Positions 27,312 through 35,586 of a stretch of DNA of 64,000 nt are shown piece by piece (position 1 is the stretch's first letter; the number at the start of each line of letters is the position of its first letter). The position numbers and the translations under genes are program-made. The DNA lies in the NCBI GenBank assembly GCA_963851385.1, contig CAWKPE010000021.1, positions 154,184 through 218,183 on the forward strand, written 5' to 3'. Under the pieces are notes generated by a model that was given only the letters and a program-made list of their open reading frames with translations, did not search any database and was not told the origin of the DNA. This stretch comes from CAWEFA01 sp963851385 (GTDB lineage Bacteria; Bacteroidota; Bacteroidia; Bacteroidales; DTGW01).

Positions 27312-28301
27312 TTAATTTTTATTAAAGGGGAAATCAACTCTAATCATAACCTGGTATGAATTATCCACAGCATAGCCCTTTACAAAATGAAAGCTCCAGT
27401 CTATTTTAGTATCAACATGTTTAGTTTTAATTAATTTAAGGTATGTATCCAAACGTCCGTAATTTCCACTACGGTAGAATAGATTACCCCAGACAAGAAA
27501 AAGTTTTCCTCCTTTATAGTAAGTAGCATCAATACCAAAATATTTGTAAAAGAATGAAGCACGTCCTTGAAAACCCCATATATGGTTATAATTGGCCGGC
27601 CTAACTCGGAAATAACTTCCCAAACCGCCAATATCGAAACTGCATTTGTCTAAAAAAGTTTTTCCGGCTAAGTCAACTCCAAGATAAAGGGCACCACCTC
27701 CATTATCCTGTACCCAGGTAGGATTATCAATAAGACCGGCAAAATGATACATATAAAAATAATCTTCAAAATAAAATATACTATACTTAATATGACCTGA
27801 AATACCAGCCATAAATGCTTCATGAACAGTAGTTGTTTGTCGACCGGTCCAATCGCAAAAAGCATTTTGATAACCCCAGTCACCACTTGCCTCCATAAGT
27901 CCTCCCTGGATATTGGGACGATAATATAAAATGGAATCAGTAAGCAAAGCAAGTGGAAAATTCAACAACTTATATCGTGGAAAAGATCCAAAAAAAGCAC
28001 GAAAATGATCGATAGAGTATTTATAATAAATATCTGGAACAGGCTTCAATGCAAAAGGGTCGCTTCCATATTCGAACATATAATTTATGCCAGCTGAAAT
28101 TTGGTGGACAGTATCAACTTTGAACGCTATTCCAGCGTCAAACCTCGCTCCAAGGATAGTTTGGCTATTCGCCTGACCACTAAAATATTCTCGGTCATCG
28201 AAAATATTGTCGAAACTTCCATATAGCCAATGTTCTTGTGCCATACCTTTTAAGAAAATCAATAAAAGAATTACCCCAAATAATAAAGATTTTCTGTTCA
28301 T
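27312..28301 (-). CDS. Predicted outer-membrane beta-barrel protein
   Basis: From the ATG at 28301 the protein begins MNRKSLLFGVILLLIFLKGMAQ, a clear signal peptide; the ATG at 28328 adds nine residues with no signal. The ~320-aa mature part alternates polar and aromatic residues (HFRAFFGSFPRYKLLNF, FKYFGIDATYYKGGK-type strands) and ends VMIRVDFPFNKN, which is typical of a beta-barrel. I do not recognise a named family. It is divergent from the glycosyltransferase gene at 28406. Confidence 0.65.
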   Translation of the reverse strand: MNRKSLLFGVILLLIFLKGMAQEHWLYGSFDNIFDDREYFSGQANSQTILGARFDAGIAFKVDTVHQISAGINYMFEYGSDPFALKPVPDIYYKYSIDHFRAFFGSFPRYKLLNFPLALLTDSILYYRPNIQGGLMEASGDWGYQNAFCDWTGRQTTTVHEAFMAGISGHIKYSIFYFEDYFYMYHFAGLIDNPTWVQDNGGGALYLGVDLAGKTFLDKCSFDIGGLGSYFRVRPANYNHIWGFQGRASFFYKYFGIDATYYKGGKLFLVWGNLFYRSGNYGRLDTYLKLIKTKHVDTKIDWSFHFVKGYAVDNSYQVMIRVDFPFNKN

Positions 28302-28405
28302 ATTTTTAACTTTGAAATTCAACAGCAATAATATTAATTTAAATATAAAGTTGTTTGCATTATTTTCATAATTTTTGAATTTTAATATTCTTTTGATGGT
28401 TGTAA

Positions 28406-30109
28406 ATTTCAGGCATTACCATTGGCAAATTAATAACAGGTTATTATACTGCTATTTTTCTCATAATATGGCTGGCTATAAATTTAATTCAGGCCTGGTT
28501 CACACAATTACATTATGACGAAGCCTATTATTGGGTATATTCAAGACATCTGGCATGGGGATATTTTGACCATCCACCTATGGTTGCTCTTCTTATTAAA
28601 ATTGGATACAGTATTTTTCACAACGAACTTGGTGTGAGACTGTTTTTTGTTTTGCTAGGTACCGCAACTACCGGGATGATTCTATACCTTATAAATGAAA
28701 CCGAGAATTTAATTTTTTTATTTTTGTTTCTTTTGTCCTTACCCATATTGCATTTTCATGTCGGAGGATTCCTGGCTTTACCCGATACACCTTTAGTATT
28801 TTTCGCTACTTTATTTTTTATATTTTATCGTAGGTTTCTTAAAAATGAAACAATTGTAAATGCATTCATACTAGGCATTGTTGGTGCAGCCATGCTATAC
28901 AGCAAATATCATGGAATATTGATAATCCTTTTTACGGTTTTATCAAATTTAAAATTACTAGGCAAATGGAAAACCTGGATTACCGCGTTCACCATACTTT
29001 TACTGATGATGCCTCATTTATGGTGGCAATATGCCAACAATTTCCCAACTATTGGGTACCAATTCCTGGAAAGGTTTGAAGTTGTCAGATATTTGCAACC
29101 AATTGATTTTATAATAGGACAGCTTATTATTCCAGGATTGTTTACTGGGATTATTATGCTTTATTTTGTTTTAAATTATAAATCAGAAAACGATTTTGAG
29201 AAATCATTAAAATGGAACATTTATGGTTTTTATCTTTTTTTTATCATTTTCAGCTTTCGCACAAATACACAGCCACAATGGACAGCAGCAATTATTCCAC
29301 CTGTTATTTTCATCTCATATAAAGCTATTAAGCAGAGTAGCACCAATATTATAAAGTGGTTTAAACCTTTAGCTGTTATTGGTATAATTATAATTATCGC
29401 ATCAAGGATTTTAATAGCAAACGATACGTTGGCAAAAAAAATAAATGTCTCATCAGGGTTTAATTACTGGAAATACATTAATCGTTGTATTGACAGTGTT
29501 GCTAAAGGCCGTTGTGTTTTGTTTGTATCTTCATATAGAATGCCTTCAGAGTATGGTTTTTATTCTGGAAAATTACCTGTAAATGCTCCAGAAATTATTT
29601 ATCGGTTTTCACAATATGACTTAGTTCATTATGAAGATAGCCTGGACCATAAGGATGTCATTTTAATTGATACCAAAGATTACCATGACCCTTTCGTGAT
29701 TGGTGAAGATTTGTCGACATTGCATTATAGAGTTATTCCGTGTTTTATATCCTATCATTATTTAGGTTTGATTTATAACAATGCCGATATTGAGGCTAAG
29801 CGAGGTTCAACAATTAATATTCCTCTGACAATAAAAAATATTTCTAACCATGAGATTTTTTTTTCCAATAATCCCGATCTTATTCCAAAAATTACATCTG
29901 AAATATTAGGAATATATAGAATTGAAAAGTCTAAAGCTTTTTCAACATTTTCTGTCAAGAAATCATTACTTCCACAAGATACTATAGTAAATAATTTTAA
30001 GGTACGAATGCCGACCATTAAAGGAAAATATTGTTTGCAGTTGTACATATCCTATGGCGATCGTTTGCGAAGCGTTACAGGAAAAGTAATAAAACTTAAA
30101 ATTGATTGA
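28406..30109 (+). CDS. ArnT/PMT-type membrane glycosyltransferase
   Basis: The frame is open from 28406, and an ATG-only start at 28580 would cut off the active-site region. Upstream of it I read HYDEAYYWVYSRHLAWGYFD, followed by HPPM: the first-loop motif of ArnT/GT83 and PMT-like enzymes with the catalytic Asp. About ten hydrophobic segments follow, then a ~200-aa soluble C-terminal domain. The enzyme should move a sugar from a polyprenyl-phosphate donor to an acceptor on the outer face of the inner membrane. There is no ATG/GTG/TTG start in frame between the upstream TAA (28403) and 28580, so the true N-terminus is uncertain: non-standard start or frameshift. Confidence 0.75.
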   Translation: MSGITIGKLITGYYTAIFLIIWLAINLIQAWFTQLHYDEAYYWVYSRHLAWGYFDHPPMVALLIKIGYSIFHNELGVRLFFVLLGTATTGMILYLINETENLIFLFLFLLSLPILHFHVGGFLALPDTPLVFFATLFFIFYRRFLKNETIVNAFILGIVGAAMLYSKYHGILIILFTVLSNLKLLGKWKTWITAFTILLLMMPHLWWQYANNFPTIGYQFLERFEVVRYLQPIDFIIGQLIIPGLFTGIIMLYFVLNYKSENDFEKSLKWNIYGFYLFFIIFSFRTNTQPQWTAAIIPPVIFISYKAIKQSSTNIIKWFKPLAVIGIIIIIASRILIANDTLAKKINVSSGFNYWKYINRCIDSVAKGRCVLFVSSYRMPSEYGFYSGKLPVNAPEIIYRFSQYDLVHYEDSLDHKDVILIDTKDYHDPFVIGEDLSTLHYRVIPCFISYHYLGLIYNNADIEAKRGSTINIPLTIKNISNHEIFFSNNPDLIPKITSEILGIYRIEKSKAFSTFSVKKSLLPQDTIVNNFKVRMPTIKGKYCLQLYISYGDRLRSVTGKVIKLKID

Positions 30110-30561
30110 TTGCAAAGTATTGTTGTTAAACAATTTCATTGTCCAGTACTTTACAACTTTGCTCTAATGAAGAGATCATTCTTATTCAGGTAACTATTGG
30201 ATAAATAATAATAACTACATTTATGGTACAAATATAAATGGTGACTTTTATATTCAGGACAATCGTGGTTGTATATCTACAAATAATCGTCCATTTTTTA
30301 TTAGCTTGTATGTATTCAGTGAAGCGCAATCGGTGCATTATTAATAAATAGAAAGTCTCACAAAACCCATATATAATATTATTTGTGAGTAATACCTCAA
30401 AATATTTCAGTATTTTTGTGTTTATTAACTAAAATAAAATATTAACTGTTGTTCGATTTGCTGTTTTGCCTTATAATAAAATATTTTAATTATCTGTGTT
30501 ACAATATATATGAATATTGTTTTTATCATAAACGAGAAGTAATAATTTATAAGGAATAGCT
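30110..30561. other. Intergenic region
   Basis: About 450 bp between the glycosyltransferase and receiver genes. I see no confident gene. A start-less 50-codon open stretch around 30190-30345 is too weak to call. Confidence 0.4.
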
Positions 30562-30951
30562 ATGAATGATAAACCTTTTCCAAACTTTGCAGGGAGACAT
30601 ATTTTAATTGCTGAAGATGATGTTGTTAATTTCAAGCTATTGAAAAGTTTTCTTAATAAAACAAATGCAATAATTTATTGGGCAAAAAATGGAGTTGAAG
30701 CAGTTGATATTTCTATCAAACACCAACTCGATTTAGTACTCATGGATATTAGGATGCCAGAAATGGATGGAATTTCTGCTTCAAAATTGATAAGAAAGTA
30801 TTATCCAAATCTCCCAATAATTGCTCAAACAGCATATACATTAAAAGAGGATATAGAGAAAATGATGAAAGCAAGTATTAATGAATATATGGCAAAACCA
30901 ATTAATGGTACTGAACTTTTGAATATTTTAAAGAAATATTTAAATGAATAG
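30562..30951 (+). CDS. Stand-alone response-regulator receiver (CheY-like)
   Basis: This 129-aa protein is a single REC domain: acidic pocket AEDD (about 18-20), phosphoacceptor Asp62 in LVLMDIRMPEMDG, the switch Thr/Ala region IIAQTAY and the conserved Lys in YMAKPI. There is no output domain. Such proteins usually receive phosphate from a hybrid kinase encoded elsewhere and act by protein contact. No kinase lies adjacent. The start is an ATG following TAAGGAATAGCT. Confidence 0.88.
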   Translation: MNDKPFPNFAGRHILIAEDDVVNFKLLKSFLNKTNAIIYWAKNGVEAVDISIKHQLDLVLMDIRMPEMDGISASKLIRKYYPNLPIIAQTAYTLKEDIEKMMKASINEYMAKPINGTELLNILKKYLNE

Positions 30952-31070
30952 AACTATATATATTGAAAATACTTTTTGAAACAAATTATTTCCATCTGCA
31001 AAATAAATTAAGCACATTCTATATTTGACTTGACAAGCCAGTTAAGATAACAATAAAATAAACGTCGCAT

Positions 31071-31216
31071 AACACCGGCTTTATCACAGGTGCGTTGAAG
31101 CGGGTAACAATGTTGTGTATTTTGATTAAATTTTTTAAGCAGGGGATAGGGACGCATATTGAACTCCCGCCAGATACATAACCGGGGAACGTTTGTGTAA
31201 AGAATCACGTTAGGGG
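31071..31216. other. attC-like intergenic sequence
   Basis: This gene-free stretch begins with AACACCGGCT (31071-31080) and ends in CGTTAGGGG (31208-31216), 48 bp before the oxidoreductase start. The same 10-mer AACACCGGCT occurs again just after that gene at 32282-32291. The arrangement recalls an integron cassette, but the attC consensus boxes are not strictly met. Confidence 0.25.
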
Positions 31217-31263
31217 CAATTATAAAAACCGAAATGCAATTCAACAGATTAGCAAAATATCAA

Positions 31264-32244
31264 ATGAAAGCGATTGTTTATACAAAATACGGAACACCTG
31301 ATGTCCTTGAGTTAAAAGAGATAGACAAACCTATTCCAAAGGAAGATGAAGTCTTGATAAAAGTTTATGCGGTATCAATAAATGATTGGGACTTGGGTCT
31401 CCTTCAAGGGGGTGACCTCATAAATCGGCTCCTTAACGGTCTTCTTAAACCTAAGATAAAAATACTCGGTTCCGACATTGCAGGACAAATTGAAGCAGTT
31501 GGCAAAAATGTAAAGAAGTTTCAGCCTGGAGATGAAGTGTATGGAGATCTCAGTGGCAGCTGGGGAGGCTTCGCTGAATATGTTTGCGCTCGTGAAAAAG
31601 CATTGGCCCTGAAGCCTGCCAGCATGAGCTTCGAGGAAGCAGCGGCAATACCTCAAGCGGCAATGCTGGCGATACAAGGTCTTCGTGATAAAGGGCAAAT
31701 TCAATCAGGACAAAAACTTTTAATTAATGGTGCAGGTGGAGGTGTAGGTACCTTTGCTGTGCAGATTGCCAAATTATACGGAGTTGAAGTGACTGGTGTT
31801 GATAACTCAGGAAAATTGGATATGATGCGCTCATTGGGCTTTGATCATGTTATTAATTATAATCAAGAAGATTTCACAAAAAATGGGAAGAGTTATGATT
31901 TGATTCTTGATGTAAAGATGAATCGTTCGATTTTTGATTATATCCGTGTATTATGTCGCAATGGAATTTATGTTATAGTTGGCGGTTCCTTGGTTAGGCT
32001 TCTTCAGGCTTTATTCCTGCGGCCATGGATTTCGATGATCAGTAAAAAGAAAATATGTGTTGTTGCTCTGAAGTCAAACAAGGATTTAGATTATATGAAC
32101 GAGCTTTTTGAAACTGGTAAATTAAAACCTATAATAGATGGGCCCTACCGGATAGATGAGGTTCCTAAAGCATTCAGACATTTTGGTGAAGGAGTACATA
32201 AAGGAAAAGTAGTAATCGCTATGGATTATGATTACAAAATTTAA
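31264..32244 (+). CDS. NAD(P)-dependent MDR oxidoreductase (quinone-oxidoreductase-like)
   Basis: From the ATG at 31264 the protein starts MKAIVYTKYGTPDVLELKE, the standard start of the medium-chain dehydrogenase/reductase family; the ATG at 31234 adds ten residues. The GroES-like N-domain is followed by a Rossmann fold with GAGGGVG at about residue 160 (INGAGGGVGTFAVQIAKL). Neither the Cys/His zinc site nor the structural zinc loop is present, so it is a zinc-free quinone-reductase/enoyl-reductase type. The substrate is unknown. It is flanked by a repeated 10-mer, suggesting a mobile cassette. Confidence 0.82.
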   Translation: MKAIVYTKYGTPDVLELKEIDKPIPKEDEVLIKVYAVSINDWDLGLLQGGDLINRLLNGLLKPKIKILGSDIAGQIEAVGKNVKKFQPGDEVYGDLSGSWGGFAEYVCAREKALALKPASMSFEEAAAIPQAAMLAIQGLRDKGQIQSGQKLLINGAGGGVGTFAVQIAKLYGVEVTGVDNSGKLDMMRSLGFDHVINYNQEDFTKNGKSYDLILDVKMNRSIFDYIRVLCRNGIYVIVGGSLVRLLQALFLRPWISMISKKKICVVALKSNKDLDYMNELFETGKLKPIIDGPYRIDEVPKAFRHFGEGVHKGKVVIAMDYDYKI

Positions 32245-32532
32245 ATGCTAAAAACCAATAATATCATAAACACCAGCCACCAACACCGGCTGAACACCAT
32301 GATAATTTCAGTAGTTTTCCAAATGTTAATTGACTAAAATATTCGCACAAGCTTTTAATTTGTTTTATAATAAGTCTTACAAAATCCAGTATTATTTGTA
32401 CTTGGTTAAAAACTTGAAGATTCTAATAAATACTTAATGATATTTCATACATTTTGCCACTTAATTAAACTTAAAAATGTATTAAATAATAAATTAGCTA
32501 TCATTAGTTATGCAAATTGTCGTTCAAATAAA

Positions 32533-32566
32533 AAGCCACTTATGAATTCTATTTCATAAATGGCTT
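32533..32566 (-). terminator. Terminator of a lost or displaced minus-strand tRNA gene
   Basis: AAGCCACTTATGAA (32533-32546) and TTCATAAATGGCTT (32553-32566) form a 14-bp stem with one mismatch. On the minus strand it is followed by TTTTATTT, so it terminates leftward transcription, directly after the tRNA-like fragment at 32575. Confidence 0.6.
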
Positions 32567-32574
32567 AATTATCC

Positions 32575-32592
32575 AGTGACCCCGAAGGGACT
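32575..32592 (-). other. tRNA 3'-end remnant, probable att site of the integrative element
   Basis: Read on the minus strand the sequence AGTCCCTTCGGGGTCAC has the form of a tRNA 3' end: end of the T-loop, T-stem strand, 7-nt acceptor strand CGGGGTC and discriminator A. It is followed by a terminator and has no 5' tRNA body. Tyrosine recombinases often leave this fragment as attL/attR, and an integrase gene lies 170 bp away. I found no second copy in the window. Confidence 0.5.
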
Positions 32593-32703
32593 AATTTTAT
32601 TTCATTTTTTTGCACCCAATTTTACTATAAATGCTATATATCAATTATATATAAATTTTAAAAAACATAAAAAACGAAGAAAAAAGCAACGAAAAGCAAT
32701 AAA

Positions 32704-32727
32704 TGTTGTACCAATTGTTGTACCATT
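32704..32727. repeat. Tandem 12-bp repeat upstream of the integrase
   Basis: TGTTGTACCAAT (32704-32715) is followed directly by TGTTGTACCATT (32716-32727), with a related TTTTGTAC after it. The repeat lies 32 bp before the integrase start and could be recombinase arm sites or an operator. Confidence 0.6.
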
Positions 32728-32758
32728 AGTAAATATTTTGTACTTTTAATGCAAATTA

Positions 32759-33973
32759 ATGAACATGGCAACAGTAAAGGTACTCATGAAAATGAATAAG
32801 CTAAATGAACATGGTTTAGCACCACTCTATTTACGTCTTATTAAGAACAGAAAAGCAAAATTTATTTCTCTTGGAATTTACTTAAAACCTTCTGAATGGA
32901 ATATAGATGAAGGTAAAGTGCGTAAATCACGAACAAATTCAGGCAGGTTAAATGCTCTAATAGCCCAACGTGTTGCTGATGCTGAAGGTATTGCTGTTGA
33001 TTTAGAAACAAAATCAAAGTCAGTAAGCTCATCTAAGATAAAGGAAAAAATAATTGGAACTGAACCGGTAGCTTTTTTTCCTTACGCTGATAAATATGTT
33101 CAATCACTTGAAACAGCTGGTAAAATTGGAACATATCGCCGCGCTAAAACAGTTATTCAAAAGCTTAAAGATTATAGAAGTGATAAAGTCTTATTTTTCG
33201 ATGACATTACTGTTAAATTTTTAAAGGATTATGAAGAATATCTTAAAGAAAAAATGCACAATAAGACAAATACAGTACATTCAAATATGAGAATAATCCG
33301 TAAATTAATTAATGATGGTGTAAAAGAAGATATCATTACCCGCAATGACAATCCATTTTATAAGTTTACGCTGAAAACTGAAAAAACTACCAGGGAATAT
33401 TTAACAGAGGAGGAATTACAAAAGATTGAAAATCTTGATTTACCTGCAGGTTCACAAATGTACCACCACAGAAATATATATGTGTTCGCTGCTTATACAG
33501 GTGGCCTCAGAATTTCAGATATTCTTACTCTGAAATGGTCCAACTTTGATGGCGAAAAGGTTAATATAAAAATTCAAAAAACTCAAACGCCCTTATCCAT
33601 TAAATTACCTAATAAAGCAATTGATATTATTAAATTGTATAAATCTGATGACCAGACTTCAGATAGTTTTATCTTCCCATTTCTCGATAATAACATAGAT
33701 TTTTCAAATCCTACTGCACTACACCAGGCTATTACATCAGCAACAGCATATACAAACAAAGATTTAAAGACTATTGCAACTAAAACTGAAATCAAGAAAA
33801 ATTTAAGCTTCCATACAGCCAGGCATACTTTTGCGACCTTAGCTTTACGTAAAGGTATCCGTATTGAATATGTCTCAAAATTAATGGGTCATGCAAATAT
33901 CAAAGAAACTCAGGTCTATGCTAAGATAGTAAATGAAGAACTCGACAAGGCTATGGAAGTATTCAACAATTAA
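32759..33973 (+). CDS. Tyrosine recombinase/integrase
   Basis: This 404-aa protein has the Bacteroidota integrase layout: an N-terminal arm-binding domain (MNMATVKVLMKMNKLNEHG), a SAM-like core-binding domain (about 100-210) and a catalytic domain. The catalytic residues can be assigned: Arg251 (GGLRISDIL), His352 and Arg355 (HTARHTF), His378 (LMGHAN) and nucleophile Tyr387 (QVYAKI). It should integrate and excise the element at the adjacent tRNA-derived site. The start ATG at 32759 is followed by a second ATG two codons later. A tandem 12-bp repeat lies upstream. Confidence 0.93.
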   Translation: MNMATVKVLMKMNKLNEHGLAPLYLRLIKNRKAKFISLGIYLKPSEWNIDEGKVRKSRTNSGRLNALIAQRVADAEGIAVDLETKSKSVSSSKIKEKIIGTEPVAFFPYADKYVQSLETAGKIGTYRRAKTVIQKLKDYRSDKVLFFDDITVKFLKDYEEYLKEKMHNKTNTVHSNMRIIRKLINDGVKEDIITRNDNPFYKFTLKTEKTTREYLTEEELQKIENLDLPAGSQMYHHRNIYVFAAYTGGLRISDILTLKWSNFDGEKVNIKIQKTQTPLSIKLPNKAIDIIKLYKSDDQTSDSFIFPFLDNNIDFSNPTALHQAITSATAYTNKDLKTIATKTEIKKNLSFHTARHTFATLALRKGIRIEYVSKLMGHANIKETQVYAKIVNEELDKAMEVFNN

Positions 33974-34127
33974 ATAACTCTTTCATTTAAATTAATTAGT
34001 GTTAATATCCTCAATTTAATTTTGCATAAGTAAATCTTAAGTTCACATAGTATCAGTTATAATTCGTAAAAAAAAATTGGTACTTATTTTGCATCAATTT
34101 ACATTCAAACCCTCTTAAACTTTATTT

Positions 34128-35135
34128 ATGAATTTTGATGTTCAGCACATTCGTGCAGTCGAATTTCGGGAACATCAGGTGTTAGATTTTGCACAGGTTG
34201 AGCCCGAAAGATTTGATATTACTGCTAAAGACCTTGGTATTTCAAGTTCTTTTATTAAAAAAGGCCAATTTTCAATAGATGCTTATTGTTTAGCTTTACT
34301 TTACAAGGTTTGTACTTTATGTCAATCAGAATTAAGTGATTTCATTGATTACCAATGTAGCAAATTGAATTTACCTCTTAACTGGCTCAACAGTCTTGAA
34401 CAACTAATTGAAGAAAACTGTGAACGGTTTGAAAGCTCAAAAGTTAAATTCCGAATTCACAAATTGATTGTCTGTATCCATGACAAACGAAATGAACTAA
34501 ATCCGAAAAAGTCCCGAATCAAATCAAACCTGATAGATTTTGATTTGCTTGATAATTGTGATGAACAAAAAGTCAAGTTTGACTTTAGACTGGTCAAATT
34601 TGACCTTGAAAGACTGGCCACCTTTGAAGAAAAGAAGGCTTATCTCATCGAGTTAAAAGCTGAGTATCAACAAAGGGAATCTTACTTGCTTCCAAATAAT
34701 GGGAAACCTCTAGATGCATTGATTGATATTGAAATGGATAAATTGGACCGGCTTGAAAGTATCAAAAAAAATTCACCGGTTAAAAATCCTAGAGTTAAGT
34801 CAGGTAACAATAAAATCAAAATTAACGGCAATCTGAATGTACTTGTTGATGTATTTTATCAAATGTTGTATGAGTTAAAGTCAGATTCTACAACTTATCT
34901 AAGTTGTACTCCTACTGAATTGGCTGAACATATAGTAAACAATTTCATTGATAAAGATGGCAATGAAATTTCTATAAGCACAGTTCGAACTATATTGAGC
35001 CCGGGCAAATCTGACAAGCGCCCTAGCGTTGACAAAAAATTGAAGATTATAAATCTGCTGTTTTTTATTTTCAATTCCTTCTTATTAAATTCACTGTTAG
35101 ATTTTCAGAACATCGAAATTTTCGGATTCTCCTAG
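34128..35135 (+). CDS. Hypothetical mobile-element protein, possibly DNA-binding
   Basis: This is a 335-aa soluble protein with no confident family match. The N-terminal half is helical and charged. The C-terminal part (LAEHIVNNFIDKDGNEIS, then ISTVRTILSPGKSDKRPSVD) looks like a winged-helix or HTH region of the kind found in RteC-like proteins of Bacteroidota elements, but I do not claim that family. Its position between integrase and excisionase-like HTH genes suggests a regulator. Palindromic GTCAA-type motifs lie inside the gene at 34572-34605 and again just after it. A terminator-like hairpin follows. Confidence 0.65.
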   Translation: MNFDVQHIRAVEFREHQVLDFAQVEPERFDITAKDLGISSSFIKKGQFSIDAYCLALLYKVCTLCQSELSDFIDYQCSKLNLPLNWLNSLEQLIEENCERFESSKVKFRIHKLIVCIHDKRNELNPKKSRIKSNLIDFDLLDNCDEQKVKFDFRLVKFDLERLATFEEKKAYLIELKAEYQQRESYLLPNNGKPLDALIDIEMDKLDRLESIKKNSPVKNPRVKSGNNKIKINGNLNVLVDVFYQMLYELKSDSTTYLSCTPTELAEHIVNNFIDKDGNEISISTVRTILSPGKSDKRPSVDKKLKIINLLFFIFNSFLLNSLLDFQNIEIFGFS

Positions 35136-35165
35136 TAACAAGTTGATTAAAATATCATGCTTTCA

Positions 35166-35191
35166 AAAAATGGTCAAATGTGACCATTTTT
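35166..35191 (+). terminator. Terminator-like hairpin after the hypothetical gene
   Basis: AAAAATGGTCA (35166-35176) and TGACCATTTTT (35181-35191) form an 11-bp stem with a 4-nt loop and T-rich tail. The core GGTCAAATGTGACC also resembles the palindromes inside the upstream gene, so it could double as an operator. Confidence 0.6.
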
Positions 35192-35248
35192 GACCTGTTT
35201 GACTTTTTTCTTTAAATTTTATTTGCATCGTAAATTTTTAAAAATTCG

Positions 35249-35539
35249 ATGCATATGGAAGCAATCATTATTTCAAAAGAACAGTTCCAGGAACTGTCAA
35301 AACGTTTAGAAGAAATTTCTAAATTCTTCGATTTACAATCTAAAACGCCCGAAGAAAAGTTTATCGACAACCAGGAGTTTCTATTGCTTATGAAGATAAG
35401 CAAGCGGACCGCCCAAACTTGGCGTGATGAAGGTAAAATATCCTTTAGTCAGGTCGGAGCTAAAATTTATTACAAACTCTCTGACGTTGAAGAAATGCTA
35501 AACAAGCATTATCGAAAATCTTTTGCAAATAGCAAATGA
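35249..35539 (+). CDS. Excisionase/HTH_17-type DNA-binding protein
   Basis: This 96-aa protein has an N-terminal coiled-coil-like segment (QFQELSKRLEEISKFFD). It is followed by a MerR/excisionase-type helix-turn-helix (FLLLMKISKRTAQTWRDEGK, then VGAKIYYKLSDVEEML). Such proteins in Bacteroidota elements control excision or transcription of the replication module. It sits 47 bp before the BT4734-type gene. The start could also be the second ATG at 35255. Confidence 0.82.
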   Translation: MHMEAIIISKEQFQELSKRLEEISKFFDLQSKTPEEKFIDNQEFLLLMKISKRTAQTWRDEGKISFSQVGAKIYYKLSDVEEMLNKHYRKSFANSK

Positions 35540-35586
35540 ATTTAGTTAGTTCTTTTTATTGATAAACTTTTTGATTTTTTAAAACT

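Noticed and set aside
30190..30345. Start-less open stretch (YIYGTNINGDFYIQDNRG...) after the glycosyltransferase
   Set aside because: About 50 codons with no start and no recognisable homology; possible remnant but not strong enough to call.
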